Counted from the first letter of the stretch, positions 27,957-37,320 are shown. The stretch: DNA of 64,000 nucleotides from Methylobacterium sp. 77 (GCF_000372825.1 NZ_KB910516.1:1396011-1460010), one strand, 5' to 3'. Notes: generated by a model from the letters alone, not told the origin. Translations and numbers: made by a program.

Positions 27957-28301
27957 AATACCTGTTCAGATCCGATGCTGATGCCGGATCGGTGCGCGAC
28001 GGGCGGTCGGACCCGTCGCAACTCGACAATCCCTGTCTTACCGCTCATCTCCTCATCGCATTCGCAGGACGCTTCATTTTTCCTGACCGACTATGCGCGC
28101 TGGGTGCGATGCGATAGCCTCGACCCGTGGCTGCGGGAGCGTCATATTTTAGGCGCGTAGTTCTCGCAGGTGGCCTTGGCGTTTTCGAGCAAGCGGGGCG
28201 TACTCGTCGATGGCAGCAATGGCTGACACCGTAGGTGGTCAGAAGACGGCACATACAATGTGTCGGCGTTTTTCCATCGTCGAATCCGCGATTATGGTTC
28301 C
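27957..28301. other. Gap before polysaccharide cluster
   Basis: About 345 bases with no recognisable gene or RNA. It must hold the promoter of the first glycosyltransferase. An in-frame ATG at 28260 could extend that gene by 14 codons, but no ribosome-binding site supports it. Confidence 0.4.
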
Positions 28302-29624
28302 ATGACAGATCACAACATTCTGATGGACTACACGGATCTGGTTTCCTTCTTCAAAAGAGGGCTTCCGATCACCGGAATTCAACGGGTCGTGTACGAAATC
28401 ACCAGCGCGATTCAGGCCGACGATTCCGGCGCCGTCATCACGCCCATCGGCATCACGCCGTTCAAGCGGCGGCTCGCGCCCATCAACGGCGCGATGCTGG
28501 AACTCATCGAGGCCTATGGCAGGACCAACACCGTCCATGGCCGTTCCCTCGTCGCCAAGGCGGTCGAGGAACTGAGCTACGTCCGCATCTTCAAGGGTCA
28601 GGTCGCCGCGGCCGCCGATATCTCCATGCCTCGGGCAGATCCGTGGTTGGTGATGCTCGGTGCGAGTTGGTCGCGCTCGAACTACCACGGCATCATCAGC
28701 GCGATGAAAACGGCCGGGATCGCGTGCCGCAAGGCGGTCCTCGTCCACGACATGCTGCCGATCGAGCGGCCGAAGCTGACCTTCCGCTCGGCGGAGGCGA
28801 CCTTCAAGCGCTGGATCGACCTCGTTCTCGAGACTGCGGACGTGATCTTCACGCCGTCGCGGGCCACCGCGGAGGCGCTGATCGCCTATCAGGGGTTCGA
28901 TTGCGGGCGTATCGTGCAGCTCGACTTCGGCGTTTCGCAGATCGGCGACAACACCCCTCCGAAACCGCTCAAGGTCAAGGGGCCCTACATCCTCTACGTC
29001 TCGTCCGTGCATCCCCGGAAGAACCATCGCGTCGCCATCAAGGCATGGTCGCTGGCCTTCAAGGGCAACGAGGAGGCGGCGCCGAGCCTCGTCTGCGTCG
29101 GCCACAGCAAGCGCAAGAGGCGTATGCTCCTGCGGGCCATCGTCCGACGGACGCCGCTGGCCCGCAAGCTCCATTTCCTCGCCAAGGTCGACGACCTGGC
29201 ATTGCGGACCCTCTACAAGGGCTGCCAGATGTTCGTGTTTCCCTCCCGCTACGAGGGGTGGGGCCTGCCGGTCGCCGAGGCTCTGAGCTTCGGCAAGTTC
29301 GGCATCGTCTCGGACACCACTTCCCTGCCCGAGGTGGGGCAGCATTTCGTCGATTACGCGAAGCCCCATATGCCGCGCGAATGGGCCGCCAAGATCAAGA
29401 CCTACGCCACCGATCCCGCATTGCTGCGGGAGAAGGAGTGCGAGATTGACAAGAACTTCCGTGCGACCACCTGGACGGAAACCGGCCGGCAGATCATGGC
29501 GGCGCTGAACCGTTTCGACGAGCGCGCCAAGACCGCCCGGGTCGCGCAACGTCCCGCGCCGGCCCGTCGTGTGGTGTCGACCTCCGGCGGTGCGAGGCAG
29601 CGCGTCTCTCAGACCGCACCGTGA
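28302..29624 (+). CDS. Glycosyltransferase, GT4-like
   Basis: 440 residues from ATG 28302 (an ATG at 28260 is the alternative). GT-B fold enzyme that moves a sugar from a nucleotide donor to a growing glycan at the cytoplasmic membrane. Seen: N-terminal Rossmann domain with LVHDMLPIERP (conserved HD), TPSRATAEAL at the domain link, YILYVSSVHPRKNHRVAIKAW opening the donor domain, and SRYEGWGLPVAEALSFG, the EX7E donor motif. The basic C-terminal tail is unassigned. First gene of a plus-strand surface-polysaccharide cluster. Donor and acceptor unknown. Confidence 0.88.
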   Translation: MTDHNILMDYTDLVSFFKRGLPITGIQRVVYEITSAIQADDSGAVITPIGITPFKRRLAPINGAMLELIEAYGRTNTVHGRSLVAKAVEELSYVRIFKGQVAAAADISMPRADPWLVMLGASWSRSNYHGIISAMKTAGIACRKAVLVHDMLPIERPKLTFRSAEATFKRWIDLVLETADVIFTPSRATAEALIAYQGFDCGRIVQLDFGVSQIGDNTPPKPLKVKGPYILYVSSVHPRKNHRVAIKAWSLAFKGNEEAAPSLVCVGHSKRKRRMLLRAIVRRTPLARKLHFLAKVDDLALRTLYKGCQMFVFPSRYEGWGLPVAEALSFGKFGIVSDTTSLPEVGQHFVDYAKPHMPREWAAKIKTYATDPALLREKECEIDKNFRATTWTETGRQIMAALNRFDERAKTARVAQRPAPARRVVSTSGGARQRVSQTAP

Positions 29625-29644
29625 CGATCGTCACGGTGCGGTCT
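29611..29644. terminator. 34-bp perfect palindrome overlapping the glycosyltransferase stop
   Basis: AGACCGCACCGTGAC (29611-29625), GATC, GTCACGGTGCGGTCT (29630-29644): a perfect 15-bp stem whose four-base centre is itself a palindrome. It covers the TGA of the glycosyltransferase. No T run follows, so it may be a Rho-type stop, mRNA-stability element or binding site rather than a classic terminator. Confidence 0.55.
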
Positions 29645-30056
29645 CGATTCCGGTTTCTGCTTCCCTCCGTGCTCTCGGCGCCGGGGTGGTGCTGGGAGCG
29701 GCGTGCGGTTTTGCCTGCACCGCGACATCCCGCCCTGGACACCCTGCGGAATCCGCCTTAATCAGGCGCACCAATGACTTGGGCGACTCGGAGAGCTTGG
29801 CATTCAGGCAAGAAAATGCGGAATGATCCAAGCTTCTTTGGTCGAGACGGTCTCGGTGATTCCGTTGAGATGACGAAGAGATCGTCATTCGAGCGTCGAT
29901 GTCATTTCTGCGCAGCCGGTCTTTCGGTTGAGGTGGCGAAGCCCATGAGCATCGGCCGCGTCGATGCTTGCGGGTCCGAGGCTTGCGGCCCCAAGCCATG
30001 CCATGACGATGTGATCATTGTTTTCGTTTAGAAAATCAAAGAGCAAGGACGTGATC
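29645..30056. other. Gap between glycosyltransferase and pyruvyl transferase
   Basis: About 410 bases without a supportable gene; candidate frames are short and lack start signals. Composition is slightly richer in A/T toward the right end, where the promoter of the next gene is likely. AAGGA at 30045-30049 is its Shine-Dalgarno. Confidence 0.4.
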
Positions 30057-32246
30057 ATGGCGACATCCATCACCCGGTACGTGCGCGAGAAAGGCGAGAT
30101 TCCTCTGGCCTGGGCCGGTTCGACCCTGGACATGAACTATCTCAATTTCGGCGACGCTCTGAGCCCGGTGATGATCGCCCTGCTTTCGGGCAAGCCGATC
30201 CGCAGGGCGCCGATGAAGTCGTTCGCGCCTCGCCTCTCCTGCGTCGGTACGATCGGGCACGGATTTGCCAATGGCGAGGTCTGGTTCTGGGGGACGGGGT
30301 GCTCGAACTGGGCGAATCCGTCCGCACCGGCGGCGGACAAGAAGCCCTTCGTCCCGTCGGAGGATTCGCACTTCACCGTGACCGCGACCCGTGGTCCGGT
30401 CTCGGAGGCTCTGCTTTCGGGCAGGACGCTCTCGCATGCCGTTCCCTACGGCGATCCGGTCTGGCTGCTTCCCCGATTCTACAAGCCCACCATCAAGAAG
30501 CGCTACAAGCTCGGCGTTATCCTGCACCTGTCCGAACTCGCCAACCGCGAGATGGAGGCCGTGCCGCGCAAGGAGATCGCGCGCTTCCGGATCCCGGCCG
30601 AACTCGCCGACGACATCCATCTCATCACGACCGTCACGGAGCTGCATGTCGGCGCCCTGCAGTCGAAGATCGACGAGATCCTGTCCTGCGAGCGCATCGT
30701 CTCCACCAGCCTCCACGGCATGGTGATCGCGGAATCCTACGGCATTCCCTGCCTGTACTTCGCGCCGAGCCTGAGCAAGGACGGCCTGCAATCGGTTGAA
30801 CTCACCCCCGGTGGCGACGTCGATCTGCGCATCGTCGACCTCTATACCGGCCTCGGCCTTCCGAAGATCGACGTCTACAACCAGCCGCGGCCCAAGCCGA
30901 GCGACTGGCCGGCGATCATGAAGGCCATCGACCAGACCTGGGCGCCCAAGACCTTCGACGGCGATGACCTCATCAACGCCTTCCCCGTCGATCTCAGCCC
31001 CATCTCCGCCGCCCCCGGCGAGACGATCTGGGAGCATAAGGCGCTCACGGATCTGAAGCTGCGCCACGACGTCGGCGAACTGAACCGGCTCGACCGCAAG
31101 GAATTTCCGGGAGGCGCCAAGGTGGCCGCTGCTCGATTTCCTGAAGGGGCTCCCAAAAGTGCTGCCAAAGCTGCTCCCCAGCCGGCTGGCGAAGATGCTG
31201 CCGTGGCCTCCGCGGCGAAGCTAGAAAAAAAAAAGAGCTCCGTCGCTCTCCTGAAGCGCATTAAATCGACGCTGCCGCCCGGTTCGGTTCCCCTCGCCTG
31301 GGCGGCCAGTTCGAAGAAATTTCCCTACGCCAATTTCGGCGACGCTCTGAGCGCCGTCATGGTCGCCGCCATTTCCGGGCGTGTCGTCCGGCATGCGGCC
31401 TTCGACAGCAATTCCGAGCGGCTGGTGGCGGTCGGAACCATCGGTCACGCGGTGAGCAACGGCACGCTGCACATGTGGGGTACCGGCCTCGACGCCCAGC
31501 GCTGTCCGGGCAATCCGAATCCGGCGCCGTACCAGCGACCGGCCGGAACCGAGTTCCACGTCCATGCCGTGCGCGGCCCCAAGACCGGCGCCGTGCTGAG
31601 GGCCCAGGGCATCGCCGTCCCGGAGATCTACGGTGATCCGGTCTACCTGCTGCCCAAGTTCTGGCCCATGGACCACGTGGTGAAGACCCATGAGATCGGC
31701 GTCATCGTCCATCTGACCGAACTCGCCTCCCAGGATCCCGCCGCCGCGGTCCTCGACGTGATGACGCGCTACGGCATCCCGCCCGAGCGCAAGGGCGATA
31801 TCCGGATCATCAACACGATCACCGAGCGCGACGCTCCGTCCCTGCGCGCCAAGGTCGAGGAGATCGTGTCCTGCCGGCACATCCTCTCCACCTCGCTCCA
31901 TGGCCTCGTGATCGCCGAGTGCTACGGCATTCCCAGTGCCTGGTTCGCGACCTATGGCAAGGGCGAAGGCCGCGAGCTCAAGCTCGACGACGACGAGGAG
32001 AAGGTCGATCACCGGGTCCGGGACTTCTACCTCGGTGCCGGCGTGACCCGGCTCAATGCCTTCTGCCTGGAGCGGCGCGCCCAGCCCGAATGGGACAAGG
32101 CCCTCGACTGGATCAAGGCGACCTGGCGCCCGCTGACCTACTCGCCCCAGGCGCTGTTCGACGCGTTCCCGCTGCCGAAGGCGGTCGAGTTCGAAGCTTC
32201 CCCCTGGCCGGTCGAGCCGAGAGTGCTCAAGGCGCTGAAGTTCTAG
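30057..32246 (+). CDS. Tandem two-domain polysaccharide pyruvyl transferase
   Basis: 729 residues from ATG 30057, seven bases after AAGGA; a TTG at 30018 would add 13 codons. Seen: two homologous halves of the polysaccharide pyruvyl transferase family. Shared blocks are NFGDALSPVM/NFGDALSAVM, GTIGHGFANG/GTIGHAVSNG, TRGPVSEA/VRGPKTGA, GDPVWLLP/GDPVYLLP and STSLHGMVIAESYGIP/STSLHGLVIAECYGIP (Ser-Leu-His at about 218 and 613). A linker rich in Ala, Pro and Lys (about 355-400) joins them and contains an A10 run (31225-31234). Known: the family adds pyruvate ketals from PEP to sugars. Here it probably decorates the exopolysaccharide made by the neighbouring glycosyltransferases. Two fused copies are unusual. 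Confidence 0.85.
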   Translation: MATSITRYVREKGEIPLAWAGSTLDMNYLNFGDALSPVMIALLSGKPIRRAPMKSFAPRLSCVGTIGHGFANGEVWFWGTGCSNWANPSAPAADKKPFVPSEDSHFTVTATRGPVSEALLSGRTLSHAVPYGDPVWLLPRFYKPTIKKRYKLGVILHLSELANREMEAVPRKEIARFRIPAELADDIHLITTVTELHVGALQSKIDEILSCERIVSTSLHGMVIAESYGIPCLYFAPSLSKDGLQSVELTPGGDVDLRIVDLYTGLGLPKIDVYNQPRPKPSDWPAIMKAIDQTWAPKTFDGDDLINAFPVDLSPISAAPGETIWEHKALTDLKLRHDVGELNRLDRKEFPGGAKVAAARFPEGAPKSAAKAAPQPAGEDAAVASAAKLEKKKSSVALLKRIKSTLPPGSVPLAWAASSKKFPYANFGDALSAVMVAAISGRVVRHAAFDSNSERLVAVGTIGHAVSNGTLHMWGTGLDAQRCPGNPNPAPYQRPAGTEFHVHAVRGPKTGAVLRAQGIAVPEIYGDPVYLLPKFWPMDHVVKTHEIGVIVHLTELASQDPAAAVLDVMTRYGIPPERKGDIRIINTITERDAPSLRAKVEEIVSCRHILSTSLHGLVIAECYGIPSAWFATYGKGEGRELKLDDDEEKVDHRVRDFYLGAGVTRLNAFCLERRAQPEWDKALDWIKATWRPLTYSPQALFDAFPLPKAVEFEASPWPVEPRVLKALKF

Positions 32247-32400
32247 GCCCGCCGGACGCGCCGTCTCGTCGATCCCACGAAGCGATCGAGCGGATTTCAT
32301 AGGACACGGGCCGGCCCATCGGGACGGAGACGACGCTCGGCCCGAGTCTTTCATCCATGACGCGACCGACCCATCGCAGAACCATCTGAGGAAGCCCCGA

Positions 32401-33714
32401 ATGCCCAAGAGTATAATGTTGGATGGGTACAACCTCGGCCTGGAGAAGGGGACCGGTGTCGCCACCTACGCCCGCAACCTGAGCTACGAACTGCATGAGC
32501 TCGGCTACCGGACGGACGTCCTCTACGGGACTCGCGCCTCGCCGGGCCTCGATCCGCTGCTGCGCGAGATCTCGTTCTTCGATCCCGCGGTCGGCAAGCC
32601 GCCCCAGTGGCTGCTGGTCCTGCGCTACCTCCGCGACCAGCTGACCTCGCCCCTCGGACGTCGGGCGGTGAAGGTGCCGATCACCGGCACGGTCATCAGC
32701 AAGACGTTCGAGTCGCGGATGCCGTATTTCGACCAGATCTGGAACAGCGTGAACCTGTTCGACGTCTCGCTCGCCTATTTCAAGACCTACAACCGCACCC
32801 TGCGCGTCAGCGGCCTGCGCACCCCCGACATCATGCACTGGACCTATCCTCTGCCGATCCGGATTCCGGGCGCCAAGAACATCTACACCCTGCACGACCT
32901 CGTGCCCCTGCGCCTGCCCTTCACCACCGGCGACATCAAGCGGCGCTACCTGCGCCTGATGCGGCGCATCGTGAAGGATGCCGATCACATCGTCACCGTG
33001 TCGGAGACCTCGCGCCGCGACATCATCAACCTGCTCGGCTGCCCCGAGCACCGGATCACCAACACCTACCAGTCGGTGGAAATCCCGAAGAAGTTCTCCG
33101 AGAAGCCCGACGACGTGGTCCGCCGCGAGATCGAAGGCGCGTTCGGCCTTCCCTACAAGGGGTATTTCCTCTTCTTCGGCGCCATCGAGCCGAAGAAGAA
33201 CGTCGGACGCCTGGTCGAGGCCTATCTCGCGAGCCAGGTCTCGTCGCCCCTCGTCATCGTCGGCGGCGCCGCCTGGAAGTCGGATGTCGAGTTCAAGTTC
33301 ATCAATCCGCTGACGAACTCGTATCTCGAGCAGGTCGACAACCTGACCTACCAGCGCGACCGCATCCGGCGGTTCGACTACGCGCCGTTCTCCCTGCTCG
33401 TCAGTCTCATCCGCGGCGCCAAGGGCGTCGTTTTCCCCTCGCTCTACGAAGGCTTCGGCCTGCCCGTTCTGGAGAGCATGCTGCTCGGCACGCCGGTCAT
33501 CACCTCGCGCGAGGGCTCGACCCCGGAGGTCGCGGGCGACGCGGCCCTGCTGATCAACCCCTACGACACCCGCGACATCGCCGACGCGATCCGTGCGGTG
33601 GATTCGGATGCGGACCTGCGCGCGCGCCTCTCCGAGATGGGCAAGGTCCAGGCGGCGAAATACAGCCCCGAGATCTATCGCGGGCGCCTCAAGGAACTCT
33701 ACGAGCGACTGTAA
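32401..33714 (+). CDS. Glycosyltransferase family 4 protein
   Basis: 437 residues, GT-B fold. Seen: N-terminal KGTGVATYARNL (glycine-rich acceptor-domain loop), NIYTLHDLVPLRLP, HIVTVSETSRRDI, the linker-domain start YFLFFGAIEPKKNVGRLVEAYL, and the donor motif PSLYEGFGLPVLESMLLGTPVI with EX7E. These place it in the mannosyl/rhamnosyl-type GT4 group. It lies 154 bases after the pyruvyl transferase and 71 bases before the epimerase, in the same direction. Role: one sugar-transfer step of the cell-surface polysaccharide; donor not predictable from sequence. Confidence 0.92.
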   Translation: MPKSIMLDGYNLGLEKGTGVATYARNLSYELHELGYRTDVLYGTRASPGLDPLLREISFFDPAVGKPPQWLLVLRYLRDQLTSPLGRRAVKVPITGTVISKTFESRMPYFDQIWNSVNLFDVSLAYFKTYNRTLRVSGLRTPDIMHWTYPLPIRIPGAKNIYTLHDLVPLRLPFTTGDIKRRYLRLMRRIVKDADHIVTVSETSRRDIINLLGCPEHRITNTYQSVEIPKKFSEKPDDVVRREIEGAFGLPYKGYFLFFGAIEPKKNVGRLVEAYLASQVSSPLVIVGGAAWKSDVEFKFINPLTNSYLEQVDNLTYQRDRIRRFDYAPFSLLVSLIRGAKGVVFPSLYEGFGLPVLESMLLGTPVITSREGSTPEVAGDAALLINPYDTRDIADAIRAVDSDADLRARLSEMGKVQAAKYSPEIYRGRLKELYERL

Positions 33715-33785
33715 GCGGACCTTTCCGGACCGCCGCCGGCCTTGTCGGCAGGCGGTCCGGGCAATCGTGAGGGCGCGACCCGAAC

Positions 33786-34787
33786 ATGGCGATTCTCGTG
33801 ACCGGAGCGGCGGGCTTCATCGGCTACCACGTGGCCGATCGCCTGCTCGCGCGCGGCGAGACGGTCATCGGCATCGACAATCTCAACGATTATTATCCGG
33901 TGGCGCTCAAGCGCGACCGGATCGCCGATATCGAGACGCGCCGGGGCGACGCGTTCCGCTTCCTGCCGCTCGATTTCTCCGACCACGAGGCCCTGGACAG
34001 GGGCCTCGCGGCGTTCGAGATCGACAGGATCGTCCATCTCGGCGCCCAGGCCGGGGTGCGCTACTCCATCGAGAACCCGCGCGCCTACGTCCAGGCCAAT
34101 GTGGTCGGTCACCTCAACATCCTGGAATTCGCGCGCCACCGGGCGGTGGCCCATCTGGCCTACGCCTCGTCCTCCTCGGTCTATGGCGGCAACACCTCCC
34201 TTCCCTTCCGGGTCGAGGACCGCGTCGACCACCCGGTCTCGCTCTATGCCGCCACCAAGAAGGCGGACGAGTTGATGAGCGAGACCTACGCCCATCTCTA
34301 TCGCCTGCCTCAGACCGGCCTGCGCTTCTTCACCGTCTACGGGCCATGGGGACGGCCCGACATGGCGCTGTGGCTGTTCACGAAGGCGATCTTCGCGGGA
34401 GAGCCGATCCGCGTGTTCAACGACGGAGCGATGCGGCGCGACTTCACCTATATCGACGACATCGTCGCCGGCATCCTCGCCTGCCTCGACAACCCGCCCC
34501 CCGATGACGGCGCGGAGAAAGCGGGCGGCAGCCGCGCGCCGCACCGGCTCTACAATATTGGCAACAATTGCTCGGTCCCGCTCCTGCGCATGATCGACGT
34601 GCTGGAAGAGGCCTGCGGACGGCCCGCGATCCGCCGGTCCGAGCCGATGCAGCCCGGCGACGTGCGGGAGACCTACGCCGATCTCGGCGCCATCGCCCGC
34701 GACCTCGGCTATGCCCCGACGACGCCGATCGAGGTCGGCATCCCGGCCTTCGTGCGCTGGTTCAAGGCCTATCACCGCCTCGGCTGA
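33786..34787 (+). CDS. UDP-glucuronate 4-epimerase-like NAD-dependent sugar epimerase
   Basis: 333 residues, short-chain dehydrogenase type. Seen: NAD motif GAAGFIG (7-13), HLGAQAGVRYSIENP, the active-site SSSVYGG and SLYAATKK with Tyr154 and Lys158, FFTVYGPWGRPDMALW, and RDFTYIDDIVAG. The AGVRYS and YGPWGRPDMA blocks are characteristic of UDP-glucuronate 4-epimerases (LpsL/GlaE group), giving UDP-galacturonate for capsule or LPS. The gene is inside the polysaccharide cluster and fits as donor supply. UDP-glucose 4-epimerase is the alternative. ATG start gives the Rossmann motif at the normal place. Confidence 0.9.
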   Translation: MAILVTGAAGFIGYHVADRLLARGETVIGIDNLNDYYPVALKRDRIADIETRRGDAFRFLPLDFSDHEALDRGLAAFEIDRIVHLGAQAGVRYSIENPRAYVQANVVGHLNILEFARHRAVAHLAYASSSSVYGGNTSLPFRVEDRVDHPVSLYAATKKADELMSETYAHLYRLPQTGLRFFTVYGPWGRPDMALWLFTKAIFAGEPIRVFNDGAMRRDFTYIDDIVAGILACLDNPPPDDGAEKAGGSRAPHRLYNIGNNCSVPLLRMIDVLEEACGRPAIRRSEPMQPGDVRETYADLGAIARDLGYAPTTPIEVGIPAFVRWFKAYHRLG

Positions 34788-34790
34788 CCG

Positions 34791-35189
34791 ATGTCGCGGA
34801 CGGGTTTTCACGACGAGGCCCATGGGCGCCGGGGATCGTCCGGCCGCATGACGGGCGCGGCCCAGGCTGGTGATCGGAGTGGTTTCCTCGACGCTCCACT
34901 CATCTTCGGCGGCATCGGTGGGGGCAAGCTCTATGCCGGCGCGGGGTCCGATACCTTTGCTTTCAAGGCGAACTTCGGGCGCGACACTGTCTATGGCTTC
35001 GAGTCGGGCCTAGACCATTTCAACGTGTCGGCCTTCGTCGGCCGTTTCGATCAGGTCAGCATCAGTGAACTTCACGGCGGAGCCGATACGCTGATCACGC
35101 GCGCCGGAATTTCCGGGACCAACAAGATCATCCTGCACGATGTCGCCGCGTCATCGATCCAAGAGACCGATTTCATCGGTTTTCCCTGA
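34791..35189 (+). CDS. RTX-type C-terminal fragment (calcium-binding/secretion-signal-like)
   Basis: 132 residues starting 3 bases after the epimerase stop. Seen: GGGKLYAGAGSDTFAFK, a single RTX nonapeptide-like unit, then FGRDTVYGFESGLDHFNVSAF and ADTLITRAG, the layout seen at the C terminus of hemolysin-type and serralysin-type proteins exported by type I secretion. The first 40 residues have no similarity and may be an artefact of start choice. It lacks the many repeats and the enzymatic part of a complete RTX protein, so it is either a relic or a very short secreted polypeptide. Two stem-loops follow. Confidence 0.6.
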   Translation: MSRTGFHDEAHGRRGSSGRMTGAAQAGDRSGFLDAPLIFGGIGGGKLYAGAGSDTFAFKANFGRDTVYGFESGLDHFNVSAFVGRFDQVSISELHGGADTLITRAGISGTNKIILHDVAASSIQETDFIGFP

Positions 35190-35217
35190 GCGCCCGCCCA
35201 CGATCGGAGCAGACCAG

Positions 35218-35250
35218 GCCCGGCCGGCTCATTCCGCGCCGGGCTTCTTC
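35218..35250 (+). terminator. Stem-loop after the RTX fragment
   Basis: GCCCGGC (35218-35224) pairs with GCCGGGC (35238-35244), followed by TTCTTC. It is 29 bases after the stop codon and probably ends the transcript from the sugar cluster. Confidence 0.5.
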
Positions 35251-35274
35251 GTTCTCCGCGCCCGCGCCGGCAGG

Positions 35275-35308
35275 ATCGAGCCGACACGACAAGGCTCGGC
35301 TCGATTTT
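35275..35308 (+). terminator. Rho-independent terminator
   Basis: ATCGAGCCGA (35275-35284) and TCGGCTCGAT (35296-35305) form a perfect 10-bp stem with an 11-base loop and a TTTT run. It separates the polysaccharide genes from the outer-membrane gene. Confidence 0.65.
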
Positions 35309-35400
35309 AAGACAACGCTAACCCTGTTCTTTTACCACGTTGAGGTCGGCGAAGGCCGTCCTCACGAGGGTGTCGCGCGGTCTCGATCGCGGCGGCCTTC

Positions 35401-37320
35401 GTGTTGGACCTTCACCGTCGCGTCCGTCGCGCCGGTCCCGGGATGCGCGAGCGGATTGCCGTGATCACCCCGGGGAGCGGTCCTGTCGTGCGCACCGCTC
35501 GGCACGGAAGGTCCGCGGAGAGACATTCATCCGTGACGCGTGCAGGGCCGATCGCTGGATGGCGCAAGGGAGGGCTTCACGGCCTGATCCTGACGGCCGC
35601 CGTCGCCCTGCCGGGGGCGGAGGTCCTGGCCCAGGCGATCCCGACCCCTTCGAACCAGACCGTCTCGAACCGGGGGACGCGGCCCGGCACGGCGACCTTC
35701 GGCAGCAGCAGCCCCTCCTCCGCTTCCGGAGCCTCAAGCGAGGGCGGCCCGACCCTGCGCGGCAGCGGCGCGTCCGGCGACGCTTCCACGGGCGCGCTCT
35801 CCCCGAGCGACGATTCCGCCTTGCAGATCGGCGACGGCCTGTCCAATGCCCCTGCCCGGCCGCGGTCCCGCGCCCCGGTGCCGAGCGCGACCACCAGAGC
35901 CGGCAACAACCGCACGCTCACCGACATCCTGCGCCAGCGCGCGATCCCGCCGCGCCGCTTCGGCCTCGCCACGGCGCGTCCGGTCCGTGCCATCGTGCAG
36001 ACGCCCCCGCCGGACCTGCGTCTCACGCCGGTGATCCGCAATGCCGTCGTCGGCGCGCCGCTGCCGACGCCGTCGCCTTCGCCGCCCTCGGCCCCCTCCC
36101 TGACCCTGCTGCCGCTCGCCGGCATCAGCACGCCGGGCGCTGTCCTCGGCGCGGCCCTGCGCCAGCCGCTCGCGGTGGACCAGGCCTATGCCCCCCTCGG
36201 CGTCAAGGTCGGCACCTTCACCGTCCTGCCGGTGTTCCAGCAGAGCGTCGGCTACGACACCAATCCGGACCAGATCACCGCCAACCGCGCCAAGGGATCG
36301 CTGGCCCTGCGCACGGAGGGCGAACTCGCCTTCCGCAGCGATTGGTCGACGCATGAACTCGCGGGCGAGCTCCGCGGCGGCTATCTCGACTTTCCCGACA
36401 ATCAGGCCGCCAGCCGGCCCAACGGCGCGGGCGCCGTCCGCCTGCGTCTCGACGCCAACCGCAGCACCAGTATCGATGTGGAGACGCGCTTCCTCATCGA
36501 CACGCAGCGGCCGGGCTCGCCGGACATCAATGCGACGCTGTCGAACCGTCCGATCGTGGCGAGCTACGGCACGACTGTCGGCGTCACGGAGACCTTCAAC
36601 CGGCTGCAGGTCTCGCTGCGCGGCCTCGTCGACCGGTCCGAGTTCGAGAGCGCGACGCTCTCGAACGGCGCGGTCCTGAACCAGAGCGACCGCAACCTGA
36701 ACCAGTACGGCCTGAGGCTGCGCGCCGCCTACGAGATCTCGCCGGTCATCGCGCCCTTCGTCGATGTCCTGGCCGATACCCGCGTCTACGACCTGCGCAC
36801 CGATTCCAACGGAATCCGCCGGAATTCCGACGGCATCACCGTCACGGGCGGCGCACGCGTGGCCCTCACCCGCTTCATCAGCGGCGAGGTCTCGGCGGGC
36901 CTCCAGCACCGGACCTATGTCGATCCGACCCTGAAGGATCTCACGGCCCCTATCATCAACGCGGCCCTGATCTGGACGGCGAGTCCGCTCACCACGGTGC
37001 GGCTCAACGCGACCACCGGCATCATCGAGACCGCCGTGCCGGGATCGAGCGGCGTGCTGACCCAGGCGGCCACCCTGGAAGTCCAGCACGACCTCTTGCG
37101 CAACCTGTCGATCACGCTCGGCGCCGGCTACCTCGCCAGCGACTACGACCGGGTGAACATCACCGAGCGCGGCTTCTCGGCCACCGCCCGGCTCGATTAC
37201 CGCTTCAACCGCTGGCTCTCCCTGCGCGGCAGCTACATCTACCAGCAGATCGACAGCAGTTCCGCCGGGTCGAGCTTCAGCGCCAATACCTGGCTTCTGG
37301 GGCTGCGCGTCAGCCCCTAA
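35401..37320 (+). CDS. Outer-membrane beta-barrel protein of the polysaccharide cluster
   Basis: Up to 639 residues from a GTG; an in-frame ATG at 35443 is a good alternative. Seen: an N-terminal signal-like hydrophobic stretch (LHGLILTAAVALPGAEVLAQA), a long low-complexity region rich in Ser, Pro and Ala (about 80-260), then about 370 residues of alternating strand pattern with paired aromatic and Asn/Arg residues (VGYDTNPDQI, ELAFRSDWSTHEL, RAAYEISPVIAPF, GLQHRTYVDPT, TARLDYRFNRWLSLRGSYIYQQ). This matches the outer-membrane beta-barrel (BBP2-like) proteins found with exopolysaccharide operons, where they probably assist export or anchor the polymer. The last strand lacks the usual terminal Phe. 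Confidence 0.78.
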   Translation: MLDLHRRVRRAGPGMRERIAVITPGSGPVVRTARHGRSAERHSSVTRAGPIAGWRKGGLHGLILTAAVALPGAEVLAQAIPTPSNQTVSNRGTRPGTATFGSSSPSSASGASSEGGPTLRGSGASGDASTGALSPSDDSALQIGDGLSNAPARPRSRAPVPSATTRAGNNRTLTDILRQRAIPPRRFGLATARPVRAIVQTPPPDLRLTPVIRNAVVGAPLPTPSPSPPSAPSLTLLPLAGISTPGAVLGAALRQPLAVDQAYAPLGVKVGTFTVLPVFQQSVGYDTNPDQITANRAKGSLALRTEGELAFRSDWSTHELAGELRGGYLDFPDNQAASRPNGAGAVRLRLDANRSTSIDVETRFLIDTQRPGSPDINATLSNRPIVASYGTTVGVTETFNRLQVSLRGLVDRSEFESATLSNGAVLNQSDRNLNQYGLRLRAAYEISPVIAPFVDVLADTRVYDLRTDSNGIRRNSDGITVTGGARVALTRFISGEVSAGLQHRTYVDPTLKDLTAPIINAALIWTASPLTTVRLNATTGIIETAVPGSSGVLTQAATLEVQHDLLRNLSITLGAGYLASDYDRVNITERGFSATARLDYRFNRWLSLRGSYIYQQIDSSSAGSSFSANTWLLGLRVSP

